Assembly (NCBI GenBank): GCA_902601475.1
Contig: CACKNK010000002.1
Span: 199,739-233,765 of the forward strand
Length of the DNA: 34,027 nucleotides
Direction of reading: 5' to 3'
Source: an uncultured SAR86 cluster bacterium
GTDB taxonomy: Bacteria > Pseudomonadota > Gammaproteobacteria > Magnimaribacterales > D2472
The stretch's first letter is position 1. Each line of letters starts with the position of its first letter. Positions 22,970 through 30,198 of this stretch are shown one piece after another. The notes beneath the pieces are model-generated. The model worked only from the letters and a program-made list of their open reading frames with translations. It was not told the DNA's origin and did no database searches. A program made the translations under genes and the position numbers.

Positions 22970-24089
22970 TTACTTGCTCTGCTAATAATTGACTTTCAAT
23001 TGGCACAACTACCGAGAATATAGTACTGCCTTCTTTTCGCTCATAACTTATTGTGCCCCCATGCATTCTCACGATATCTTGAGCAATTGATAATCCAAGA
23101 CCTGATCCTGATTCTTTCGTTGAAATCATTGGAAAAAAGATTTGATCTTTGATCGTATCATCAATTCCTGGCCCATTATCTGCAATTTTAATGGTCGCAA
23201 GTGTTGAAAAAATCTTCCCGTTAATTGGTTGGCGAAAAGTTACGCCAGTAGAAATTTCTATAAAAGCATCCTTGCCAACATCAATTGCGTGAATTGCGTT
23301 TTGGGTTATGTTAAGAAGTGCCTGAATAAATAAATTTTTATCACCATAGATTTCTGGAATACTTGGATCATAATTTTTTCTTATCTCAATTTTATCAATA
23401 TTGTCAGCGCCTGCTAATGTTAGAACTCTCTCAACTGCTTCATGAATATTAAAGAAATCTAAATCAGGTTTTTTTGCTGGAGTTAGAATCCTATTGACTA
23501 TGTCATTTAATCTGTCAGTCTCATCAACAATTATTTTTAAGAATTTTTTTGAAAAGTCGTCAGAGTATTTCTTTTCTAAGATTTGAGCGCTGCCTTTAAT
23601 TCCTGAAAGAGGATTTTTGACTTCATGAGCCAGTGATCGTGCTAACCCAGCTGCAATTTTTTGGGATGCAAATGTTCTTGTTGAGTCAATAATTTTATTT
23701 AAGTTATCAACATCTGAAACTTCTAGGATATATACTTCAAACTCTACTGATAAGGATACTGTTAAATCTATTGTTCTCTTCTGACCATTTTTAAATTTAA
23801 TTGTTAAATCTCTTTTTGTAGTGGCCGAAGAGTTTTGTTGAGTGTGCTCAAGTGCCTCTTTAAGATTTTCGAAAGATTCATCATCAATCAAAGAATCAAG
23901 AGATGGCAATTCAGATTTATTTATTTTTGACTTGCTGATTACCCTTTCAAGGGCTTGAGAGTGATTCAGGCTATCTGATTTCCAACCATTTGAGGCGGCT
24001 GATTCATTCATTGTGATGATATGAAAATCTAGATCAGTAATTATGATTTCTGTTGATAGCTGATTGAATGCTTGAAACAGAATATTCAT
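22962..24089 (-). CDS. ntrB: Nitrogen sensor histidine kinase NtrB (GlnL)
   Basis: The 375-residue soluble kinase has a PAS-like N-terminal domain (about residues 5-125), the dimerisation H-box LAHEVKNPLSGIKGSAQIL with H155, and an ATPase domain with N box QNAIHAI, G1 IADNGPGI and G2 SGSGLGLSIAQ. In known systems NtrB is inhibited through PII (GlnB), which is not in the window. There is no membrane segment, as expected for NtrB. It lies 42 bases downstream of glnII, across a terminator-like hairpin, so its expression partly depends on read-through. Confidence 0.95.
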   Translation of the reverse strand: MNILFQAFNQLSTEIIITDLDFHIITMNESAASNGWKSDSLNHSQALERVISKSKINKSELPSLDSLIDDESFENLKEALEHTQQNSSATTKRDLTIKFKNGQKRTIDLTVSLSVEFEVYILEVSDVDNLNKIIDSTRTFASQKIAAGLARSLAHEVKNPLSGIKGSAQILEKKYSDDFSKKFLKIIVDETDRLNDIVNRILTPAKKPDLDFFNIHEAVERVLTLAGADNIDKIEIRKNYDPSIPEIYGDKNLFIQALLNITQNAIHAIDVGKDAFIEISTGVTFRQPINGKIFSTLATIKIADNGPGIDDTIKDQIFFPMISTKESGSGLGLSIAQDIVRMHGGTISYERKEGSTIFSVVVPIESQLLAEQVNA

Positions 24090-24094
24090 ATTTT

Positions 24095-24121
24095 AAAAAT
24101 GCAGCCTCTAAAAGAGGCTGC
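24095..24121 (-). terminator. Terminator/attenuator between glnII and ntrB
   Basis: On the minus strand GCAGCCTC pairs with GAGGCTGC around a five-base TTTTA loop, followed by ATTTTT (24095-24099 region). It lies between the glnII stop and the ntrB start. The same arrangement occurs between glnA and ntrB in enterobacteria, where it lets glutamine synthetase be made in excess of the regulators. Confidence 0.85.
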
Positions 24122-24131
24122 TCTCATAACG

Positions 24132-25103
24132 TTACTTAGTTAAAGTCCCTACAATATGACTTAATATTTTGTATGGATCTGCATTTGATGCCGGTCTTCT
24201 ATCTTCAAGATAACCATTCCAATCATGCTCTACAGTGTATACAGGGATTCTAATACTAGCTCCTCTATCACTAACACCATACGAAAATTTTTCAATGCTT
24301 TGAGTCTCATGTAGTCCTGTTAATCTCATATCATTATCAGAACCATATGAAGCAATACCTTCTTCATGAACCTCACCAAGTTTGTCACACATTCCACTGA
24401 ATAAAGCTTCAGATCCACTTGATCTCATCTCTTCATTCGAAAAATTGGTATGCATTCCTGATCCATTCCAATCACCTGTTTTTGGTTTTGGATGAATGTT
24501 TACTCCCACTCCAAATTCTTCAGCAATTTTGAAAAGCATGTATCTGCTTACCCATAAATCATCTGCAGCCTTAATCCCTTTACCGAAACACTGGTACTCC
24601 CATTGTCCTAGGGCAACCTCAGCGTTGGTTCCTGTTAAAGTGATTCCAAGATCAAGACAAGCATGTAAATGAGCGTCCGAAATTTCTCTGCCAACAACAT
24701 TACCAGCACCTACGCCACAGTAATACTCACCTTGTTCTTTGGGAGTTCCGTCTTCCCAGCCTAAAGGTTCTCCTGTATTTGGATCAGTAAAGAAAAATTC
24801 TTGTTCGAATCCAAACCACCACTCATCTGTAACCACTTCCGCAGCTGCAGCTCTAAAATTAGATGGGTGAGTAGTATGATCTGCCGCCTGAACCTGAGTC
24901 ATTACTAAGTCATGCCCATTAGGGTTTTCATAAGTTTGAACAGGTAATAGAAGACAATCTGAACTTCCTCCTTCTGCTTGTTGCGTTGATGAACCATCAA
25001 AAGACCAATCTGGAGCTGTATCCTCATCAGTAGCTTTTACTTTACTTCGCATATTTGCTTCAGGAGTGTATCCATCTAGCCAAATATATTCATATGTTTT
25101 CAT
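24132..25103 (-). CDS. glnII: Type II (eukaryote-like) glutamine synthetase
   Basis: This 323-residue enzyme joins ammonia to glutamate. It is of the GSII type: the start EYIWLDGYTPEANMRSK, then PDWSFDGSSTQQAEGGSSDCLLLPV, catalytic EQEFFF (about residues 99-104), GTNAEVALGQWEYQ, HPKPKTGDWNGSGMHTNFS, HETQSIEKFSYGVSDRGASIRIP and the end DRRPASNADPYKIL. It is far shorter than the about 470-residue GSI (GlnA) and lacks its adenylylation-site region, so GlnE control is not expected. AAGGAG lies six bases before the ATG. A sigma-54 promoter and NtrC sites are upstream, and ntrB-ntrC are downstream. Whether a GSI also exists elsewhere in the genome is unknown. Confidence 0.95.
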   Translation of the reverse strand: MKTYEYIWLDGYTPEANMRSKVKATDEDTAPDWSFDGSSTQQAEGGSSDCLLLPVQTYENPNGHDLVMTQVQAADHTTHPSNFRAAAAEVVTDEWWFGFEQEFFFTDPNTGEPLGWEDGTPKEQGEYYCGVGAGNVVGREISDAHLHACLDLGITLTGTNAEVALGQWEYQCFGKGIKAADDLWVSRYMLFKIAEEFGVGVNIHPKPKTGDWNGSGMHTNFSNEEMRSSGSEALFSGMCDKLGEVHEEGIASYGSDNDMRLTGLHETQSIEKFSYGVSDRGASIRIPVYTVEHDWNGYLEDRRPASNADPYKILSHIVGTLTK

Positions 25104-25146
25104 AATATTCTCCTTATAGAATTAACTAAATAACTAATAAATATTA

Positions 25147-25162
25147 TGCAATATATATGCCA
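25147..25162 (-). promoter_or_regulatory. Sigma-54 (-24/-12) promoter of glnII
   Basis: The minus strand reads TGGCATATATATTGCA, which matches the sigma-54 consensus TGGCAYR-N4-TTGCW at every defined position with correct spacing. Its -12 end lies 44 bases before the glnII ATG, giving an expected leader of about 30-35 bases. Confidence 0.9.
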
Positions 25163-25169
25163 TACATTT

Positions 25170-25186
25170 TGCACTACTATTGAACA
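25170..25186. promoter_or_regulatory. Weak NtrC-like site
   Basis: TGCACT-ACTAT-TGAACA keeps the left half of the NtrC consensus (TGCACC-N5-GGTGCA) but has a degraded right half. It lies just upstream of the -24 element, where low-affinity NtrC sites occur in enterobacterial glnA. Confidence 0.4.
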
Positions 25187-25191
25187 TTATA

Positions 25192-25208
25192 TGCCATATA
25201 ATTGTGCA
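25192..25208. promoter_or_regulatory. Weak NtrC-like site
   Basis: The minus strand reads TGCACA-ATTAT-ATGGCA, with a good left half-site and partial right half. Its centre is about 64 bases upstream of the predicted glnII start and 30 bases from the strong site. Confidence 0.45.
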
Positions 25209-25220
25209 TTATAAATTAAA

Positions 25221-25239
25221 TTGCACTATTTTAGTGCAA
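25221..25239. promoter_or_regulatory. Strong NtrC binding site overlapping the yqiA stop
   Basis: TTGCACTATTTTAGTGCAA is a perfect palindrome of eight-base arms around TTT, with a 17-base core TGCACTA-TTT-TAGTGCA matching the NtrC consensus at the conserved TGCAC/GTGCA bases. Its centre is about 94 bases upstream of the predicted sigma-54 start site, typical enhancer distance. It covers the TAG stop codon of yqiA (25226-25228). Confidence 0.85.
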
Positions 25240-25807
25240 AAATAATGAATTTTAATATTAAATCTAGATAATTACTGAAACTATCTAACGAATGACTGCC
25301 ACCAGAAATAATTTTAATATGTGCGCCTGAATAGAAACTAACTGCCTCTTTGTAATTAAGAACTTCATCACCTGATTCTAATAAGACCATTGTTCTATCA
25401 TTAATATAGTTATTTTTTTTTATCTTCTTTTCCATAAATTTAAGGTGCTCTATTTCATCATTTTTCATTATGAATTCTTCACCCGTAGCATAGTTATTAT
25501 TTTTTCCAAGATAACTTTTCATGCCTTCTGCCGGCAAAACAGCAGGATTTAAAAGAACGTCCATAGCGCCTAACTTTCTTGCATAGAAAGTTGAATAGAA
25601 TCCACCCATTGAGCTACCAATAAAAGCAACAGGATTGTGCTTTTCACATAATTCCTCAATAAGCTTTGACCAGCCTATTAGATTATTTGGAAGATCTGGA
25701 GTTAGAACATTGAGATTTTTATGTGAGTTAACGAATTCTTTGAAAAGCTTAGCTTTTGTGGAATCAGACGAAGATGCAAATCCATGTAGGTATAAGATAT
25801 TCTTCAT
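25226..25807 (-). CDS. yqiA: YqiA/UPF0227 esterase-like protein
   Basis: The 193-residue alpha/beta hydrolase matches the YqiA family: YLHGFASSSDSTKAKLF (residues 6-22), TPDLP near residue 37, the nucleophile elbow FIGSSMGGFYSTFYA (about 63-77), NPAVLP, the acid in LLESGDEVLNY (about 144) and GGSHSLDSF (about 170). E. coli YqiA shows short-chain esterase activity. The substrate is unknown. It overlaps the DUF1249 gene by four bases and is the last gene of the run beginning with ubiC; its end carries the NtrC site for glnII. In E. coli it is near yqiB and parE. Confidence 0.9.
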   Translation of the reverse strand: MKNILYLHGFASSSDSTKAKLFKEFVNSHKNLNVLTPDLPNNLIGWSKLIEELCEKHNPVAFIGSSMGGFYSTFYARKLGAMDVLLNPAVLPAEGMKSYLGKNNNYATGEEFIMKNDEIEHLKFMEKKIKKNNYINDRTMVLLESGDEVLNYKEAVSFYSGAHIKIISGGSHSLDSFSNYLDLILKFIIFALK

Positions 25808-26214
25808 GGAAGAAAATCAGATTTAACTCTCCCTTTAAGCAGAATAAATTCCAGCCACTCACACAGCATACGGTTCTGTTGATATTTCTCGTCCAATGAT
25901 TGAGATCGGGGCTTGCTTACATAGAATGGAACTGGCTTTTCATTTTGATATGAAACAACCTCTGCAAGTCTTGCATCCAAAAAGATTTGCAATCTAAATT
26001 TAAACTCCATTATTGAGTTACAGGTAGACTGAGTCGCTTCAATTAAAAGTGTATGATTTTGCTTATCAATAATTTTAAAGCTTGCAGTCAGATCTGTTTC
26101 GTCAAGCAAAAATTTATATTCTTTTTCAGTAAAATTTGTAAGAATTTTTTTTATTCTTCGATAGTTGGCTGAGCAAACACTAAGATGATGCGATGTTTTA
26201 CTCAGTTTATTCAT
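25804..26214 (-). CDS. DUF1249 protein (YqiB-like)
   Basis: The 136-residue soluble protein matches DUF1249/YqiB: HHLSVCSANYRRIKKIL at the start, then repeated beta strands and a YQQNRMLCEWLEFIL end (about residues 114-128). Its role is unknown. It overlaps the upstream DUF482 gene by one base and yqiA by four, preserving the yqiB-yqiA neighbourhood of E. coli without cpdA between them. Confidence 0.88.
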   Translation of the reverse strand: MNKLSKTSHHLSVCSANYRRIKKILTNFTEKEYKFLLDETDLTASFKIIDKQNHTLLIEATQSTCNSIMEFKFRLQIFLDARLAEVVSYQNEKPVPFYVSKPRSQSLDEKYQQNRMLCEWLEFILLKGRVKSDFLP

Positions 26215-27332
26215 TACGCAATTCTATAATCAATACTAAAAGGAGTATAGGCTTTGCAAGATTCTATATACCTATCAATTTCATTTTCTTCATCTTTGCA
26301 AAAAGAAGCTATTGCATCTTTAAAATCTTTGTTAGAAATCATATGCATTGAAACTTTTTTTGAAACCTCAAACCCTCTTCTTAGTTTATGTTCACCTTGT
26401 ATACCAGGGTCAAAGTATGAGATGCCATTATTGATACAGTATTCAATTCCTTGATAGAAGCAGGCTTCGAAGTGTAAGTTTTTTAACAAAATATTTGAGC
26501 CCCAATGTCTTCCGTACAAGGTATCGCTTCCCTCAAAGCATAATGAAGCTCCAACAAAATCATCTTTGTACTTCGCAAAAAAAATAACTGGCTTTATTTC
26601 TTTTTTGTCAGCAATCATCTTGAAAAATTTTAGATTTAAATAAGGTCTTTGACCTCTATCAAAATAAGTTTGACAGTAAAAGCTATACAGTTTTTGCCAT
26701 GCATCTTCATTGATTGAGCTCCCCGACATAATCTCAAACTCAATTTTTTCGTCTTTGATACTTTTTCTTTCTTTAAGAATATTTTTTCTTTGTCGAGATT
26801 TAAACCTCTTTAGATAATCTGAAAATGATTGATAATCATAATTCTTCCAAATATACCGATAGCCAAATCTTTTAATAAATCCATGATTCTCTAGTTTGAG
26901 CAAGTCATCATCAGATGGAAATAAGATATGCCAAGATTGAATGCCCTCTGATGACATAAAGTTTTCTACTTCTGTAATAGCATCCTCAAGCAATTCGGTA
27001 TTTCCAATTAATTTTGAGCTATGACAGGGAGTAAAAGGTACTGATGAAACTAGTTTTGGATAGTATTCAATGCCGTATCTAGCAAAGGCGTTCGCCCAGG
27101 AGTAATCAAAAATAAATTCCCCATAGCTATTAGTTTTCTTATAAATAGGAATAATTAAATTACCATCAACAGAAGTTTGTAAGTTATGGTTTGGTTGCCA
27201 TCCAGAATTCTCAGATGCGCATCCGCTGTTCTCAAGACATTGGTAATATTCATATGTTTCAAATGGGTTCTTTGGTGCGTAATCCTTTAATTCTTTTTTC
27301 AGTTGATCTGAAAATCCGTCTACAAAACTCAT
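26214..27332 (-). CDS. DUF482 (FemAB/GNAT-like) acyltransferase-family protein
   Basis: The 372-residue protein fits the DUF482 family (PF04339), which shares the GNAT/FemAB acyltransferase fold and is annotated as peptidoglycan-related without proof. Visible family blocks are NPFETYEYYQCLENSGCASENSGWQPNHN (about residues 22-50), YSWANAFARYGIEYYPKLVSSVPFTPC (about 78-104), FLKRFKSRQRKNILKERKSI-type basic segment (about 175) and GRHWGSNILLKNLHFEACFYQGIEYCINNGISYFDPGIQGEHKLRRGF (about 274-322). Its start overlaps the ubiA stop by four bases. No membrane segment is seen. Confidence 0.88.
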   Translation of the reverse strand: MSFVDGFSDQLKKELKDYAPKNPFETYEYYQCLENSGCASENSGWQPNHNLQTSVDGNLIIPIYKKTNSYGEFIFDYSWANAFARYGIEYYPKLVSSVPFTPCHSSKLIGNTELLEDAITEVENFMSSEGIQSWHILFPSDDDLLKLENHGFIKRFGYRYIWKNYDYQSFSDYLKRFKSRQRKNILKERKSIKDEKIEFEIMSGSSINEDAWQKLYSFYCQTYFDRGQRPYLNLKFFKMIADKKEIKPVIFFAKYKDDFVGASLCFEGSDTLYGRHWGSNILLKNLHFEACFYQGIEYCINNGISYFDPGIQGEHKLRRGFEVSKKVSMHMISNKDFKDAIASFCKDEENEIDRYIESCKAYTPFSIDYRIA

Positions 27333-28174
27333 TGGATGAAATAAATTTCAAATAATAAAAACAGGCATAAGATCATGCCAACTAAGTTATTGTTTTTAAA
27401 TGCGGAAAGGTACTCATTATTTTTTGCAAGATGCGATTGATAAACAAAAAATAAACTAATTACCATAAGAGCAAAGATCCAATAGCTTGAGAAGGCATAA
27501 AAATTCCCTACAAAATAAAGGGACACTACAAACAGGAATTGGAATCCAAAAATCAAGTTTTGAGTTCTAGCTTTCCACCAAATAGGAGTGGAGTTAATAC
27601 CTAATTTTTTATCATCCTCAATGTCACATAAGCCATAGTAAGTATCGTAAGCGACAACCCAACAGAAGATTGCAAAGAAGAATATAAAAGATCCCAAAGT
27701 TATTGATTCAGTTATGGCGTGCACTATAAAAATGGGATTAAAGGTAATCCCTAAGAATAATTGAGGACCAAGAAAAAAACGCTTCATCAAGGGATATAGA
27801 ATAATCATGCATCCAAAAATGGAACTGACAATAACGGTTTGAAGGTTTGTTTGGATCAATAAGGCTATGATGCATATGGCTAGGATTGAAAAGATAATCC
27901 ATCCTTCTAGAGTTGTTAGCTGACCAGATGCAAGGGGCCTAGATTTTGTTCTTTCAACTTTGTTATCAATGTCTTTGTCAAAGATATCGTTTATTACACA
28001 ACCAATTGACCTTACTAAAATGCTTCCAATCAAAATAATTGCCAGAACATCAAGGTTTGAAATTACGTCGGTTGAGATCACTGCTGCTGCCAGTGCAGGC
28101 CAAAAAATAAGATAAATTCCAATAGGCTTATCAAGCCTGCAAAGAGCTATTGAGCCTTTTACAAAATTAATCAA
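27329..28174 (-). CDS. ubiA: 4-hydroxybenzoate polyprenyltransferase UbiA
   Basis: UbiA attaches the polyprenyl tail to 4-hydroxybenzoate in ubiquinone synthesis at the inner membrane. The 281-residue protein has about nine transmembrane helices and both aspartate-rich motifs: NDIFDKDIDNKVERTKSRPLASG (about residues 62-84) and YDTYYGLCDIEDDKKLGINST (about 175-195). It overlaps ubiC by eight bases upstream and DUF482 by four downstream. The DUF482-yqiB-yqiA genes may simply share the transcript. Length matches the family norm of about 290. Confidence 0.95.
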   Translation of the reverse strand: MINFVKGSIALCRLDKPIGIYLIFWPALAAAVISTDVISNLDVLAIILIGSILVRSIGCVINDIFDKDIDNKVERTKSRPLASGQLTTLEGWIIFSILAICIIALLIQTNLQTVIVSSIFGCMIILYPLMKRFFLGPQLFLGITFNPIFIVHAITESITLGSFIFFFAIFCWVVAYDTYYGLCDIEDDKKLGINSTPIWWKARTQNLIFGFQFLFVVSLYFVGNFYAFSSYWIFALMVISLFFVYQSHLAKNNEYLSAFKNNNLVGMILCLFLLFEIYFIQ

Positions 28175-28655
28175 TTATAAAAATCTCCTTAATTGACATT
28201 GGATAACCATTAACCCTGAAAACAGTTATTCTTCCCCAGTATTTTTTATTATTAAATTCAAATTTTGCGAATAAGACTCGCATTCTCTTAAATTTCTTGC
28301 TGGTAAAAATTAGATCACCTAATGGTTTAGAGCCAAGGTTTTTAAGTCCAGCAAAGCCATGCTCTTTTGTTTCCTGAGGGATAATGCTTTCACCAAAAAC
28401 TAATTCTTTTCCATCCCCAAAGAGTTTAACTCTTCGAACCGTCGACTCATTTTGCACAATGCCAACAATCCTTTTATCCAGATAATCTAATTCCTCGGTA
28501 TGCTCACTTACTAGTTCAAGTTCAAATGAATGATTGCGTTTGATTCTTTCGGTGATTGAATTGGGTTCAAAGAGCCAAGCTCTTTGAATATTATTGCTAC
28601 CCATAAAATAAACAAAAGGCTTAACTACCCATTTTGAGATTCGTTTAGGATGCAT
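28167..28655 (-). CDS. ubiC: Chorismate pyruvate-lyase UbiC
   Basis: UbiC makes 4-hydroxybenzoate and pyruvate from chorismate, the first committed step of ubiquinone synthesis. The 162-residue protein keeps the family pattern: WLFEPNSITERIK (about residues 27-39), an ESTVRRVKLFGDGKELVFGESIIP run with the product-pocket arginine (about 69-92), LGSKPLGDLIF (about 105-115), and WGRITVFRVNGYPMSIKEIFI with the catalytic glutamate near the C terminus. It overlaps ubiA by eight bases, the standard ubiC-ubiA pair. It is divergent from the rubredoxin gene with 63 bases between starts. Confidence 0.9.
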   Translation of the reverse strand: MHPKRISKWVVKPFVYFMGSNNIQRAWLFEPNSITERIKRNHSFELELVSEHTEELDYLDKRIVGIVQNESTVRRVKLFGDGKELVFGESIIPQETKEHGFAGLKNLGSKPLGDLIFTSKKFKRMRVLFAKFEFNNKKYWGRITVFRVNGYPMSIKEIFIID

Positions 28656-28718
28656 GAATTCATTCAGTTAAACTGATATTATAGCCTGCTTATTTTTTCA
28701 AATACTTAAGGATCGACT

Positions 28719-28889
28719 ATGGAATTTAAAAAATGGGAATGCATTGTTTGTGGCTTAATTTATGACGAAGAGCAGGGTTGGCCAGACGATGGGATTGAAC
28801 CAGGTACAAGATGGGATGATGTTCCTTCTGATTGGCTTTGCCCAGATTGCGGTGTAGGGAAAGAAGATTTTGAAATGGTTGAAATATGA
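28719..28889 (+). CDS. Rubredoxin
   Basis: This 56-residue protein is a complete rubredoxin: [45 protein letters not shown] holds the four iron ligands C8, C11, C41 and C44 in two CxxCG loops, with the conserved aromatic Y15, W32 and W39. Rubredoxins carry single electrons, for example to alkane hydroxylases, rubrerythrin or ubiquinone-linked oxygenases; no partner reductase is adjacent. AAGGA lies seven bases before the ATG. Its stop overlaps the next gene by four bases (ATGA), so the two are translationally coupled. Confidence 0.96.
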   Translation: MEFKKWECIVCGLIYDEEQGWPDDGIEPGTRWDDVPSDWLCPDCGVGKEDFEMVEI

Positions 28890-30142
28890 TTGAAACTCCA
28901 AAAAACCTAACCAGAAATATTCTTCTAGGGTTGCTGTTTGGTTTTTTGGTTGCTAGTTTTTTTTATTATTCTTCTTTTATACCCGAAGAGTTAAAGAATT
29001 TTGTTGCTCAATACATTTTTAGTTTAGGCGGAGACATTTTTCTAAATCTATTAAAGCTCTTGGTAGTGCCATTGGTTTTTTTCTCACTTGTCTCTGGCAT
29101 TTCATCACTCTCAGATACCAGCACACTCGGTCCAATATCCTTAAAAACTATTGGACTTTATTTGTTGACTACAGCTATAGCTGTTAGCACAGCATTAGTG
29201 GTTGGAGCTATTTTTCAGCCTGGTGCCGGTTATGCTGCTGTAATGCCAACAAGCATTGAATCTCTTCCGGGAGGCCAATCACTTTATGACACAATCGTAG
29301 GCATATTTCCAAAGAACATTTTTCAAGCCTTTGTCGAAAATCAAATGCTGGCAATAGTCTTTTTTAGTATTTTATTTGGCATAGCATTAAATAAGACCAA
29401 TCATCTGACCAGCAATTTAAGCAGTGCTTTTGAAAAACTTAACACCGTATTTATGCAGCTGGTCATCATGATTATGTCTTTTGCACCAATAGGTGTTTTT
29501 TGTTTGATTGGAAGATTTGTAATAACTGATGGTCTAGATATTTTTCAAGATGTATTTGTTTATGTTGCTCTTTTGATCTCATTACTAATTTTTCACGCAC
29601 TATTTACTTACTCTCTATTTCTTAAGTATTTAGCAAAAATTAATCCCATTGCTTTCTTTAAGAAAATGAAAGAGCCAATTTTGTTTGCTTTTTCTACATC
29701 ATCGAGTGCTGCCACCATTCCAGTTACATTAAAAACAGTTTCACAGGATTTGGGTGTGGATAAAAATGTTGCTTCATTTGTTGTTCCTGTTGGAGCAACG
29801 ATAAATATGGATGGTACTGCTATCATGCAAGGACTAGCAACCGTATTTATTGCACAAATCTCTGGGATTGACTTAACCTTATTTCAATACATTCAAATTG
29901 TCTTGCTAGCTGTAGCTACTTCAATAGGTACTGCAGCTGTTCCATCAGCTGGGATTATCACATTAGTAATCATTCTTCAGCAGTTCAATCTTCCCTTAGA
30001 AGCTATTGGAATTATTCTTGCTGTTGATAGAGTCTTGGATATGATCAGAACGGCTGTAAACATTTCTGGTGATGCAACCGTTGCTTGCATCGTAGCAAGG
30101 TCTGAAAATAAACTTGATGAGAAGGCAATTCTCCAAAACTAA
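28886..30142 (+). CDS. Dicarboxylate/amino acid:cation symporter (DAACS family)
   Basis: The 418-residue inner-membrane protein is a GltP/DctA-type sodium or proton symporter for glutamate, aspartate or C4-dicarboxylates. Family motifs include [21 protein letters not shown] (about residues 50-70), the serine-rich reentrant loop [14 protein letters not shown] (about 269-282), [14 protein letters not shown] (about 303-316) and AAVPSAGI (about 350-357), followed by [26 protein letters not shown]. The substrate cannot be told apart by eye. It is translationally coupled to rubredoxin and lies 56 bases before hppA; no clear terminator separates them. Confidence 0.93.
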   Translation: MIETPKNLTRNILLGLLFGFLVASFFYYSSFIPEELKNFVAQYIFSLGGDIFLNLLKLLVVPLVFFSLVSGISSLSDTSTLGPISLKTIGLYLLTTAIAVSTALVVGAIFQPGAGYAAVMPTSIESLPGGQSLYDTIVGIFPKNIFQAFVENQMLAIVFFSILFGIALNKTNHLTSNLSSAFEKLNTVFMQLVIMIMSFAPIGVFCLIGRFVITDGLDIFQDVFVYVALLISLLIFHALFTYSLFLKYLAKINPIAFFKKMKEPILFAFSTSSSAATIPVTLKTVSQDLGVDKNVASFVVPVGATINMDGTAIMQGLATVFIAQISGIDLTLFQYIQIVLLAVATSIGTAAVPSAGIITLVIILQQFNLPLEAIGIILAVDRVLDMIRTAVNISGDATVACIVARSENKLDEKAILQN

Positions 30143-30198
30143 TTAACCTTTTTAAGGGATATTTTGTTAAAATTTGCCACTTTTAGGGAGAACCGTTC

